Source: Vannielia litorea (GTDB taxonomy: Bacteria > Pseudomonadota > Alphaproteobacteria > Rhodobacterales > Rhodobacteraceae). From it: a stretch of 64,000 nt of DNA. Location of the stretch: contig NZ_FSRL01000002.1 in assembly GCF_900142295.1 (NCBI RefSeq), positions 248,001-312,000 of the forward strand, read 5' to 3'. Both the position numbers and the translations under genes were made by a program. The notes below the pieces were generated by a model. The model searched no databases. It had not been told where the DNA came from and was given only the letters and a program-made list of their open reading frames with translations. Numbering within the stretch: the stretch's first letter is position 1; the number at the start of each line of letters is the position of its first letter. Of this stretch, positions 7,845 to 15,756 are shown piece by piece.

Positions 7845-9923
7845 TCAGTTCAAGAGTTCGGGCAGCCAGAGGGCGATCTGCGGAAACATCATCACCAGCA
7901 GCAGGCCACAGATTTGCAGCGCAATGAAGGGCAGAACCGAGATGAAGATCTCCTGCAGGGTCACGTCCTTCGGGGCCACCGACTTCAGCCAGAAGCAGGC
8001 CGGGCCGAAGGGCGGCGACAGGAAGTAGATCTGGATGTTCATCACGAAGAGGATGCCGAACCAGATCTTCGCCTGGTCCTCCGTCAGCCCCAGTTCCGGC
8101 GCCAGCGTCATCACCACCGGGGCAAAGACCGGCACGGTGATGAGCACGATGGCGATCCACTCCATGAAGGTGCCCAGCACCATCAGGATCAGCATCATCA
8201 CCAGCACCGTGCCCATCGCGCTCAGGCCGAGGTCGAGGAACAGCGAGCGCATGAACTCGCCGCCCCCCACCAGGTTGAAGATGCCCACGAAGGAGACCGC
8301 GCCCAGCACCAGCCAGATGATCGTGCCCACCGTGGCCATCGTGCCCAGCATGGCCGCGCTCAGCACGTCCCACTTGAACTGAAAGCGCACCGCCGCCACC
8401 ACCAGCGCCCCGATGCAGCCCACCGCCGCGGCCTCCGTCACCGAGGCCACGCCGCCGTAGATCGAGCCCATGACCGAGGCGATCAGGACGATGCAGAGCA
8501 CCACCGCGACCAGCCGCTCCCGGGTCAGCTTCTGCTCCCGCCCGGTGATCGCCGCCACTTCCGCCGCCGTCGGCGCGAGGCTGTGGTTCAGGTTCACCCG
8601 CACCAGCACGTAGCTCGCGTAGAACACCGCCAGCATGATCCCCGGGATCGCGCCGGCCATGAACAGATCGCCAATGCCCACCTCGGCCGAGAGGCCATAG
8701 ACGATCATGATGATCGACGGCGGAATCAGCGTCGCCAGGGCACCCGCCGCGCAGATCAGCCCGATCGCGATCTTGCGGTCGTAGCCGAGCCGAAACATCT
8801 GCGGCAGCGCCACCAGGCCCAGCATCACGATCTCGCCGCCCATCACCCCCGACATGGCCGCGAGGATCACCGCCACCACCGTCGTCTGCACCGCCACGCC
8901 GCCGCGCAGGTTGCCGGCAAAGATGCTCATCGCGTCAAACAGGTCTTCCGCAATCCCCGCCCGCTCCAGGATCGAGGCCATCAGCACGAAGAAAGGGATC
9001 GCCACGAGCGAGTAGTGCTCCAGCAGCCCCACCGCGTTGGACGACACCAGAAACAGCCCGCGCGGCCCGAAGAAACCCACCGCCATGATCACCGACACGA
9101 TCAGCGTGACGATCCCCAGCGGCATGCCGGTCATCATCAGCGCGATCAGCATCACCACCATCAGCATCGACACCGTGCCGAGGTCCATCGCCCGCATGTT
9201 CAGCGCCTTGGACGGGTCCAGCGCCGCGCCGATCGACCCGAAGAAATCGCTCACCGCCGAGGCCGGGTTCCATCCCAGCCCGTGGCCGAGAAAGGCCGCG
9301 ACGAAGTAGATCACGAAGTAGACGGCCAGCGCCTTCACCACCATCTTCGCCCAGCCCGAGACGAGATGGCGATGCAGGTTCACCATGAGCTGCGCGAGAT
9401 ACATCATCGCGCCGATGGTCATCAGGCTCTTCATCATCATCGGCAGCGGCGAGTTGAAGGCCGAGCCGCTCTTCTCCAGCCGCGCGACCGAGTCGTAGGC
9501 CCGGATCGAGGCATCGGTCAGCAGCATGTAGAGTGCGACGATCCCCACCAGGATGGCAAAGAGATCGAGCCACCACCGCGTCTGCCTCGAGGCCAGCGAG
9601 TGCACCACGGTAATGGCGATATGGCGCTGCTTGAGGGTGACGTAGCCCGCCGAAAGCATCCAGGCCGCGGCGCACATCACCATCACCGTCTCGAAGCCCC
9701 AGAGCGTGGGCGCGTTGAGCAGGTAGCGAGAGAACACCTCGTAGAGCGTGGCCAGCGCCGCGACGATATAGAAGGTCGAAACCCCGAGCCCCATCAGGTG
9801 GCTGAAGTGGTCGACCGGGCCGTAATCGGCCATCGCCACGTCGGGCGCCTCGTCCTCTTCCGGAACCCGCCCCGAAACCTCGAGGTTCGCGTGCTCCAGC
9901 CGCTCCTCATACTCCTGCGACAT
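7845..9923 (-). CDS. dctQM: Fused TRAP transporter permease DctQ-DctM
   Basis: A 692-aa protein. Residues 1-30 are an acidic cytoplasmic extension, about 40-215 carry the small DctQ-type four-helix domain (YEVFSRYLLNAPTLWGFE; SAGYVTLKQRHIAITVV), and from about 246 the sequence is a full DctM permease (MTGMPLGIVTL; GVMGGEIVMLGLVALP; GALATLIPPSIIMIVYG; EAAAVGCIGALVVA). Separate DctQ and DctM subunits are more common; fusions are known. With DctP (10007-11047) it forms a Na+-coupled uptake system for a carboxylate, most likely an aldonate, aldarate or uronate given the dehydratases downstream. Confidence 0.95.
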   Translation of the reverse strand: MSQEYEERLEHANLEVSGRVPEEDEAPDVAMADYGPVDHFSHLMGLGVSTFYIVAALATLYEVFSRYLLNAPTLWGFETVMVMCAAAWMLSAGYVTLKQRHIAITVVHSLASRQTRWWLDLFAILVGIVALYMLLTDASIRAYDSVARLEKSGSAFNSPLPMMMKSLMTIGAMMYLAQLMVNLHRHLVSGWAKMVVKALAVYFVIYFVAAFLGHGLGWNPASAVSDFFGSIGAALDPSKALNMRAMDLGTVSMLMVVMLIALMMTGMPLGIVTLIVSVIMAVGFFGPRGLFLVSSNAVGLLEHYSLVAIPFFVLMASILERAGIAEDLFDAMSIFAGNLRGGVAVQTTVVAVILAAMSGVMGGEIVMLGLVALPQMFRLGYDRKIAIGLICAAGALATLIPPSIIMIVYGLSAEVGIGDLFMAGAIPGIMLAVFYASYVLVRVNLNHSLAPTAAEVAAITGREQKLTRERLVAVVLCIVLIASVMGSIYGGVASVTEAAAVGCIGALVVAAVRFQFKWDVLSAAMLGTMATVGTIIWLVLGAVSFVGIFNLVGGGEFMRSLFLDLGLSAMGTVLVMMLILMVLGTFMEWIAIVLITVPVFAPVVMTLAPELGLTEDQAKIWFGILFVMNIQIYFLSPPFGPACFWLKSVAPKDVTLQEIFISVLPFIALQICGLLLVMMFPQIALWLPELLN

Positions 9924-9966
9924 GCCTCGCTCCCCGCCTGCCCGATGTCGTGAAAATCAAAGGTGC

Positions 9967-9994
9967 GCCGCGCCGCCCCTCCCGGCGGCGCGGC
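9967..9994. other. 11-bp GC stem-loop between dctP and dctQM
   Basis: GCCGCGCCGCC (9967-9977) pairs perfectly with GGCGGCGCGGC (9984-9994) around a six-base loop. It sits in the only sizeable gap inside the TRAP operon, just after the dctP stop. Such stem-loops after binding-protein genes commonly protect the upstream mRNA or attenuate read-through, giving excess binding protein over permease; that role here is inference. Confidence 0.6.
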
Positions 9995-10006
9995 CTGCCG
10001 TCCGCC

Positions 10007-11047
10007 TCAGAGCAGACCGGCTTCCTTCATGAAGGCCACGTGGCTGTCATAGACTTCGCGGGCCAGTTCGGACTGCTTGGCAAAGTCTTCCCAGGCCTGT
10101 TGAGCCACCACGCGCATCTTGTCGCGCTCCCCCTGCGGCCAGTCGATGACCTCCAGCTCACCGGCGGCCTTGTCGCGGGCGACCAGCTGGCGGTCGAGAC
10201 GGTCGAAGTAGGTGCGCAGCCCGTTGTAGGCAGCCAGGTACCAGGTCTCCAGCGCCACCTTCTCGGCATCGCTCATCTCGTCCCAGACGGCCTGGCTCAC
10301 GGTGAACTGCAGGATCGGGGTCGAGTGGATCCCCGGAAAGATCGGGTATTTGGCGACCTTGTGCATCCCGTTGGCGTCGTTGTTGGCATAGGCCGAGTTG
10401 TCGGCCGCGTCGATCACGCCCTTCTCCAGTGCGCCATAGGTCTCCGAGCCGCTCATCGAGACGGGCGCCGCGCCCAGGCGCTTGAACACATCGGCCGCCA
10501 GCCCCTCCGGCGAGCGCACCTTCACGCCCTTGAAGTCGTCCACGCCCCGGATCGGCACCTTGCTGACAAAGGCCTCGCGGGCATAGGCCCCGCAGCCCAC
10601 CACGTGCACGCCGGGGTAGTGGGTGTCCATCAGCTTCTGCAGCATCTCCTTGCCGCCGCCCTGCGCGCAATAGGCCTGGATCTGGTCGGCGCTGTCATAG
10701 CCCGCGATCAGGTCGCCCATCAGCGCGAAGGCCGGGTCGATGCCGGCGAAATAGTTGATCGAGGTGAGGTCGCCGTCGAGGATGCCCACGCCGATGGCCT
10801 CCGGGGTTTCCCGGCGCGGCACCACCGCGTCCACCGGCAGAAACTCGATGCCCAGCGATCCGCCGGTCATGGCTTCCAGCTTCGGCACCCACTCTTCGTT
10901 CAGGTAGGCCAGCGAGGCGTGGCTCGCGTTCGAGCTGGTCTGGATCTTCAGGGTCTTTTCGGCTGCCATGGCGCCGGTGCCGATCACGCTCACCGCGGCT
11001 GCCAGGGCCAATCCCCTGACCGGTGTCACCAGTCTGTCGAATGTCAT
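10007..11047 (-). CDS. dctP: TRAP transporter solute-binding protein DctP
   Basis: A 346-aa periplasmic binding protein. ATG 11047 follows GGAGGAGACCTC and gives a signal peptide with hydrophobic core GLALAAAVSVIGTGAMA and cleavage before AEKTLKIQ. The mature part is the DctP fold, with SPEGLAADVFKRLGAAPVSM and ETYGALEKGVIDAAD carrying the conserved arginine and ligand loop. It captures the substrate for DctQM. It is the first gene of the leftward operon, and the palindrome ACTGATATATTAGTG lies 65 bp upstream. Confidence 0.95.
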   Translation of the reverse strand: MTFDRLVTPVRGLALAAAVSVIGTGAMAAEKTLKIQTSSNASHASLAYLNEEWVPKLEAMTGGSLGIEFLPVDAVVPRRETPEAIGVGILDGDLTSINYFAGIDPAFALMGDLIAGYDSADQIQAYCAQGGGKEMLQKLMDTHYPGVHVVGCGAYAREAFVSKVPIRGVDDFKGVKVRSPEGLAADVFKRLGAAPVSMSGSETYGALEKGVIDAADNSAYANNDANGMHKVAKYPIFPGIHSTPILQFTVSQAVWDEMSDAEKVALETWYLAAYNGLRTYFDRLDRQLVARDKAAGELEVIDWPQGERDKMRVVAQQAWEDFAKQSELAREVYDSHVAFMKEAGLL

Positions 11048-11111
11048 GAGGTCTCCTCCCAAGTTGACCGTATGGGCCGCGTCTCTGGCCTCCACCACGC
11101 GCGACTCCCTT

Positions 11112-11126
11112 ACTGATATATTAGTG
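11112..11126. promoter_or_regulatory. GntR/FCD-type operator upstream of dctP
   Basis: ACTGATATATTAGTG. Bases 1-14 form a palindrome with one mismatched pair, as in FadR-subfamily operators. An identical 15-mer lies at 12994-13008 in the kdgD-side/gntR divergent promoter, so the regulator encoded at 13064 probably controls both units. Confidence 0.7.
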
Positions 11127-11245
11127 GTCCAAATCCGGCAACCTTTCCGTTCCCCGGGAAGGCCAGACCCTTACCAAAGGGGAGGGCCGCCGTGCCTTGC
11201 GGCAACGAAGCGGCCCTCCACAAAAAACGCAAATCGCGTATGCAT

Positions 11246-11278
11246 GGGTTGTGTATGGGTTGTGCACGGGTTGTGTAT
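11246..11278. repeat. Three tandem copies of an 11-mer (GGGTTGTGTAT type)
   Basis: Units are GGGTTGTGTAT, GGGTTGTGCAC and GGGTTGTGTAT, followed by a TTTTCG and then CGTTAACCC near 11294. The rest of the gap 11048-11324 holds the dctP promoter and operator. A reverse-oriented relative of the whole arrangement is at 25895-25957. The function is unknown. Confidence 0.7.
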
Positions 11279-11324
11279 CGATGCTTTTCGAATCACCGAC
11301 CCCCCGTTAACCCTGCCGGCCGAT

Positions 11325-12230
11325 CTACTTGCGGCCCGCGATGAGCTGCTCCATCAGCCCCATTTCCTCCTCGGTCAGGTCGGTCAGCGGGCTCCGCACC
11401 GGCCCCGCCTCGAAGCCCCTGAGCCGCACACCGGCCTTGATCGCAGACACCGCATAGCCGGTCTTCCGGTCGCGGATCCGGGCAAAGGGATAGTAGAAAT
11501 CTCGCAGCATCTGCTCGCACTTGGCGTCGTCGCCCGCGGTGAAGGCCGCGTGGAACTCCAGCGCCGTCTCGGGCACGAAGTTGAACACCGCGCTCGAGTA
11601 TGTCGGCATCCCCGCGCCCCGGTAGGCCTGGGCAAACAGCTCGTGGGTGGGCATCCCGCCGATGTAGCTGAGGCGGTCTCCCATGCGCACGGTGATCCGG
11701 CGCACGGTGTCGATGTCGCCGGTCCCGTCCTTGAACCCGATCAGGTTGGGGCAGTCGTCCGCCAGCCGCGCGATCATCTCCTCCGTCACCCGCGCCTGGC
11801 CCCGGTTGTAGACGATCACGGCCATGCTGGTGGCCTTGCAGACCGCGCGGATATGCGCCTCGATCCCTTCTGCCGGGGCGCTGATGAGATAATGCGGAAG
11901 CAGCAAGATGCCGTCGCCGCCGGCGGCCTCGATGCCACGGGCAATCTCGCAGGCCACCCGCGTGCCATAGCCGCAGCCGGCAATGATCGGCTGTCCGGGC
12001 TGGGCCTCCTTGGCCACCTTCACCACATCCACGATCTCCTGCGGCGTCAGCGAGAACATCTCGCCCGTGCCGCCCGCCACGATCAGCCCCGCAACGGGAT
12101 AATCGCTGAGCCATTCCAGGTGCTTGCGGAACGGATCGGCAGCAAGGCCCCCATCCGCGCCAAAGGGCGTGACCGGGAAGGAGAGCAGCCCGGTCTTGAT
12201 CCGGGCCTTCAGGTCTTGATTGTCGAGCAT
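11325..12230 (-). CDS. kdgD: 5-dehydro-4-deoxyglucarate dehydratase
   Basis: A 301-aa DHDPS-family protein with the KdgD hallmarks: [27 protein letters not shown], the tyrosine in VIVYNRGQA and the Schiff-base lysine in IGFKDGTGD. KdgD converts 5-dehydro-4-deoxy-D-glucarate to 2-oxoglutarate semialdehyde with loss of water and CO2, the step before KGSADH (1-1086). It completes the oxidative galacturonate/glucuronate route started by uronate dehydrogenase (17227). TGAGGA precedes the ATG. Second gene of a two-gene operon with the RraA-like protein. Confidence 0.92.
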   Translation of the reverse strand: MLDNQDLKARIKTGLLSFPVTPFGADGGLAADPFRKHLEWLSDYPVAGLIVAGGTGEMFSLTPQEIVDVVKVAKEAQPGQPIIAGCGYGTRVACEIARGIEAAGGDGILLLPHYLISAPAEGIEAHIRAVCKATSMAVIVYNRGQARVTEEMIARLADDCPNLIGFKDGTGDIDTVRRITVRMGDRLSYIGGMPTHELFAQAYRGAGMPTYSSAVFNFVPETALEFHAAFTAGDDAKCEQMLRDFYYPFARIRDRKTGYAVSAIKAGVRLRGFEAGPVRSPLTDLTEEEMGLMEQLIAGRK

Positions 12231-12240
12231 TGGCTTGTCC

Positions 12241-12957
12241 TCAGCGATTGTTCTCTTTGCGCCAAGTCTCGAACTTGGCCAGGTTCTCTTCCTTGGTGGC
12301 CGGATAGAGGCCGATGATCGTCGCGCCGCCCTTCACCTGTTCCACCACGAAATCCTCGTAGGCGGTCATCTCCACGGCTTCCGCGCTGACCTCCTCGGCA
12401 ATCTCGGCAGGGATCACGATGACGCTGTCGTAATCGCCCACGATCACGTCGCCCGGAAACACCGCCACATCGCCGCAGCCGATCGGCCCGTTGATCTCGA
12501 TGGCCTCGTGCAGGGTGAGGTTGGTGGGCGAGGAGGGGCGGTTGTGATAGGCCGGGATGTCGAGCCCGGCGATGGTGCCCGCGTCCCGAAATCCGCCATC
12601 GGTCACCACGCCCGCGCCGCCACGCACCATTAGCCGGGTGATAAGGATATCGCCCGATGATGCGGCCCGCGGGTCCTTCCGGCTGTCCATCACCATCACG
12701 TGCCCCGCCGGGCACTGTTCGATGGCCTGCCGCTGCGGGTGATTCGGATCGCGGAAAACCGCCAGCGTGTTGCGATCCTCCCGTGCCGGGATGTAGCGCA
12801 GCGTAAACGCCGGCCCCACCATGTTGCGCCCCTTCGCGGCCACCGGGCGCACGTCTTGGAGCACTTGGTTGCGCAAACCGCGCTTGTAGAGCGCGGTGGC
12901 CAGGGTGGCGACGGAAACGCCCATCAGGCGTTCGCGGATCTCTTCAGTGAACGACAT
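12241..12957 (-). CDS. RraA-like family protein
   Basis: A 238-aa protein with the RraA/HMG-aldolase fold; the conserved segment [15 protein letters not shown] contains the Arg-Asp pair used for metal and pyruvate-enolate binding in aldolases of this family. It is longer than E. coli RraA (161 aa), which inhibits RNase E, so a catabolic aldolase, decarboxylase or lactonase-like role on a keto-acid is more likely than RNase regulation. GGAGGAAGC is a good ribosome site. It is the first gene after the operator at 12994 and is co-transcribed with kdgD. Confidence 0.8.
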   Translation of the reverse strand: MSFTEEIRERLMGVSVATLATALYKRGLRNQVLQDVRPVAAKGRNMVGPAFTLRYIPAREDRNTLAVFRDPNHPQRQAIEQCPAGHVMVMDSRKDPRAASSGDILITRLMVRGGAGVVTDGGFRDAGTIAGLDIPAYHNRPSSPTNLTLHEAIEINGPIGCGDVAVFPGDVIVGDYDSVIVIPAEIAEEVSAEAVEMTAYEDFVVEQVKGGATIIGLYPATKEENLAKFETWRKENNR

Positions 12958-12993
12958 GGCGCTTCCTCCCGGTCTCGAGCTCGTGTCGCGGCA

Positions 12994-13008
12994 ACTGATA
13001 TATTAGTG
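12994..13008. promoter_or_regulatory. GntR/FCD operator in the RraA-like/gntR divergent promoter
   Basis: ACTGATATATTAGTG, identical over 15 bases to 11112-11126. It lies between two divergent starts (12957 and 13064), the classical position for autoregulation plus control of the neighbouring catabolic operon. Confidence 0.72.
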
Positions 13009-13063
13009 CTTCCGAGGTTGCAATGCCTGTCGGAGGCTGGTTTGATAGGCCAATTGCAGGAGT

Positions 13064-13804
13064 ATGACCGCCAGTATGAACGACCAGGGCGCCTTTGCAG
13101 ATGTGATCGCCCGCCTCGGAATCGGCTCCGAGACGAAGGATGCGGCACAGACCGCGTCCAGCCGCACGCTGGCCTCGCTGCGCCGCCGCATCATCTCGCT
13201 GCAGCTCCCGCCCGACACCGTTCTGGGCCGCTCCGAGCTGGCCCGCGAATACGGCATCAGCCAGACCCCCCTGCGGGATGCCCTGCAAAAGCTCGAGGCC
13301 GAGGGGCTGGTCGATATCTTCCCCCAGAGCAAGACGGTGGTGACCCGTATCAACCCAAACGACATCGAAGAGGCGCACTTCCTGCGCCGCGCAGTCGAGA
13401 TCGAGGTTGTCCGCAAGCTCGCCGCCAACATCGACGAAAGCGCCATGACCCGTCTCCAGACCCTTGTTTCCATGCAGGAAATGGTGGTGGCCAACGGCGA
13501 CGACATCGGGGTGTTCCAGGATATCGACGACGCCTTTCACCAGGCGCTGCTCTCCGCCGCGGGCTACGCCGGGCTGCATCGCCTGATCCGCTCTCGCTCC
13601 GGCCACCTCAACCGCCTCCGCCGGCTCGACATGTGGGATGCCGGCAAGGTCACGCGCATCATCCGCGAGCACAAGGAGATCATCGAGGCCCTCCGCGCCG
13701 GCGATGCCGAGGCCGCCGTCGGTGCCGTGCGCCAGCACCTCAGCCAGACCGTCAGCCGCCTCGAAAGGCTGCGCGCCGAACATCCCGCCTACTTCCCCGA
13801 TTGA
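13064..13804 (+). CDS. GntR-family transcriptional regulator, FCD (FadR) subfamily
   Basis: A 246-aa regulator. Residues about 28-95 form the winged helix (SRTLASLRRRIISLQLPPDT; YGISQTPLRDALQKLEAEGL) and about 105-235 the all-helical FCD ligand domain, with metal-site residues in DIDDAFHQAL and REHKEIIEALRAGDAEAA. Such regulators usually repress sugar-acid genes and are released by an acid-sugar or keto-acid ligand. Two identical palindromes at the flanking operons are its likely targets. AGGAG sits one base before ATG 13064; ATG 13076 is an alternative start. Confidence 0.9.
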   Translation: MTASMNDQGAFADVIARLGIGSETKDAAQTASSRTLASLRRRIISLQLPPDTVLGRSELAREYGISQTPLRDALQKLEAEGLVDIFPQSKTVVTRINPNDIEEAHFLRRAVEIEVVRKLAANIDESAMTRLQTLVSMQEMVVANGDDIGVFQDIDDAFHQALLSAAGYAGLHRLIRSRSGHLNRLRRLDMWDAGKVTRIIREHKEIIEALRAGDAEAAVGAVRQHLSQTVSRLERLRAEHPAYFPD

Positions 13805-14161
13805 CGGTCAGAGCTTGGGCCGGCCAAAGGTCCGGCCCCGGCCAGTGCCTGCCCATCGCGCTGGCGCAGTTGGGGCAATCACCCCGCCGTTGCGTCAGGG
13901 GCGGCGGATTGCGCGCGACAACGGCTTCGGCCATGGAGGGGCCTCGCCCCACCGTAGTGAGTGGCGGCACGGAGACGCCCACGGAAGGAGCGCCCACAGA
14001 CGAGAACCGCCAGTCCGGTCTCTTGGATTTTCCTCCCTGTGCTATCGCCTTTCCGAGCCTCGGCGTGCCTGCGTCACCATTCGGGCGACAGCTTATCAAA
14101 CAAATTGTGTGATGTTGTCCTGCGGATCGAGTGCTAAGTCGGCATCCGGGAGTTTTCGCTG
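13805..14161. other. Intergenic region between two gntR genes
   Basis: No convincing gene. It begins with a GGGCCGG/CCGGCCC hairpin (13817-13838, 8-nt loop, no U-run), which may end the first gntR transcript. It ends with the palindromic operator at 14095-14113. The middle is GC-rich with no pattern I recognise. Confidence 0.5.
14095..14113. promoter_or_regulatory. Palindromic operator upstream of gntR 14162
   Basis: ATCAAACAAATTGTGTGAT is a 19-bp inverted repeat centred on one base, with a single mismatched pair, in an AT-rich island about 50 bp before the regulator start. It differs from the two other operator types in the window, suggesting a distinct specificity for this regulator. Confidence 0.55.
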
Positions 14162-14893
14162 ATGAACGCTATTGCCAACGACACATCGGGCGGGGGAGAG
14201 GCCGCAAGCTCGCGGCGCCTGGAGGGCGAGGTCTACGAACGGCTGCTCGGGCAGATCCGCAGCGGGCACTACACTCTGGGAGGAAAGCTGCCGGCAGAAA
14301 AGGACCTGTCGGCGGAGCATGGAGTGTCGCGCCCGGTGATTCGCGCGGCGCTGGCCAGGTTGCGTGAAGACGGGCTGATCGTGTCACGACAGGGGGCCGG
14401 GTCGTTCGTGAGCGCTGGTGGCCAGGGCGAGGCGGGCGGATTTGCTCCGCTGCAGAGCATCGACGACATCGCGGCCTATATCGCCTTCCGCAAAGTGCTA
14501 GAGGTCGAGAGTGCCGGGCTTGCTGCCGAGCGAGCCGCTCCGGAGGAAATTGCCTCGCTCGAGGCGATGCTGGAAGATATGGAGAACAGCGTGCGCGAAG
14601 GCACGTCGACGATCGAGATGGATGCGCAGTTTCACACACGGATCGCCGAGTTGTCTGACAACAGGTTCCTGGTTGATACCCTGCAGATGCTTCGGGCGCA
14701 TATGTTCTTCATCGGCAAGTTCGTTCGAAGCCTCGGCGTGACGGGCTACCGGCAAGGCAAGATCTCGATGGGCGGTGAACACCGCAAGATCTTCGAGGCG
14801 ATCGCGGCAGGCGACGCCCAGGCGGCAAGATCGGCGATGGCGGAGCATATCGAGGCATCGGAACGGCGTGTATTCAGAGGGAGCGAAGAATGA
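14162..14893 (+). CDS. GntR-family transcriptional regulator, FCD (FadR) subfamily
   Basis: A 243-aa protein with the winged helix at about residues 18-85 (YERLLGQIRSGHYTLGGKLP; HGVSRPVIRAALARLREDGL) and an FCD domain after about 100 (MDAQFHTRIAELSDNRFLVD; GEHRKIFEAIAAGDAQAA). GGGAG lies nine bases before the ATG. It overlaps the lactonase gene by ATGA and heads the unit through otnI (20660), so it is probably the local regulator of uronate and tetronate genes. The ligand is unknown. Confidence 0.9.
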   Translation: MNAIANDTSGGGEAASSRRLEGEVYERLLGQIRSGHYTLGGKLPAEKDLSAEHGVSRPVIRAALARLREDGLIVSRQGAGSFVSAGGQGEAGGFAPLQSIDDIAAYIAFRKVLEVESAGLAAERAAPEEIASLEAMLEDMENSVREGTSTIEMDAQFHTRIAELSDNRFLVDTLQMLRAHMFFIGKFVRSLGVTGYRQGKISMGGEHRKIFEAIAAGDAQAARSAMAEHIEASERRVFRGSEE

Positions 14894-15756
14894 GCGTGAA
14901 GGTTGAAGTGGCCGTGCCCGCCCGGGCGCAGCTTGGCGAGGGGCCGGTTTGGGACGTGGGCGACCAGGCGCTCTGGTGGGCAGATATTTCCGGCGGAAAG
15001 ATCCACCGCACCGGCGAGGACGGCAGCGACCAGATCCATGATTTCGGCGAACCCGTCGGCTGCCTTGCCCGGCGCGACGCCGGTGGGCTGATCGTGGCGG
15101 CGAAGTCGGGCTTCTACCTCTATGACACCGACACCTCGACGAAAACCTTTCTCTCGGACCCGGAGGGCGACCGGCCCGGCAACCGTTTCAACGATGGCGG
15201 CACCGACATGCAAGGGCGGTTCTGGGCCGGCACCATGAAGGACGGGGGAGAACCGGAGCAGATTGGCCAGTTCTACCGCTACGCGATCAACGGCTCGGTC
15301 ACGCCCTTCTTCGACAAGGTCTACACCACCAACGGCCTCGCCTTCTCGCCTGACGGGACGACGATGTATTACTCCGACAGCAACCCGCTGGTCCGCACCA
15401 TCTGGGCCTGCGACTACGACATCGACACCGGAACCCCCACGAACCGCAGGGTCTTCTTTGACACGCGCGAGGTTGCCGGCCGGCCGGACGGGGGCACGGT
15501 GGATTCAGATGGCTGCTACTGGATGGCGGGCGTTTCGGGCGCGCAACTGGTGCGGATCACGCCGCAGGGCAAGGTGGACCGGATCATCGACATGCCGATC
15601 GAGCGACCGACCAAGCCAATGTTCGGTGGCCGCAACCTCGACGTTCTTTACGTCACCTCCATCGGTTCCGATATGCCCGATGCGCTGGATGGCAATCTCT
15701 TCGCGGTGACGGGACTGGGCGTGAGCGGTGTGGAGCAGGCGAGATTCGCTGGATGA
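14890..15756 (+). CDS. SMP-30/gluconolactonase family sugar lactonase
   Basis: A 288-aa propeller with AQLGEGPVWDVGDQALWWADI (metal Glu), NRFNDGGTDMQGRFWAGTM and GRPDGGTVDSDG (catalytic Asp region). It is diverged from the other two lactonases in the window. Next to the enolase-superfamily enzyme and uronate dehydrogenase, it probably opens an aldarolactone produced by Udh, such as galactaro-1,4-lactone, though another aldonolactone is possible. It is coupled by ATGA overlaps to both neighbours. Confidence 0.87.
   Translation: MSVKVEVAVPARAQLGEGPVWDVGDQALWWADISGGKIHRTGEDGSDQIHDFGEPVGCLARRDAGGLIVAAKSGFYLYDTDTSTKTFLSDPEGDRPGNRFNDGGTDMQGRFWAGTMKDGGEPEQIGQFYRYAINGSVTPFFDKVYTTNGLAFSPDGTTMYYSDSNPLVRTIWACDYDIDTGTPTNRRVFFDTREVAGRPDGGTVDSDGCYWMAGVSGAQLVRITPQGKVDRIIDMPIERPTKPMFGGRNLDVLYVTSIGSDMPDALDGNLFAVTGLGVSGVEQARFAG

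Noticed and set aside
5644..9953. Very long + strand open frames opposite the dehydratase and TRAP genes
   Set aside because: They are Arg/His/Pro-rich antisense readings caused by high GC at third codon positions; the minus-strand proteins are clear homologues.
11246..11278. A CRISPR array or iteron origin from the tandem 11-mers
   Set aside because: Units are contiguous with no spacers, and no cas, rep or par gene is near. Iterons cannot be fully excluded but lack any supporting gene.
11285..11300. A tRNA T-arm suggested by TTCGAATC
   Set aside because: No acceptor, D-arm or anticodon stem can be formed around it.
12241..12957. RNase E inhibitor RraA
   Set aside because: It is about 75 residues longer than E. 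coli RraA and tied to kdgD; a catabolic role is more likely.
13752..14099. A 115-codon minus-strand frame between the gntR genes
   Set aside because: It overlaps the end of gntR 13064, has no ribosome site and no protein character, and would run through the operator.
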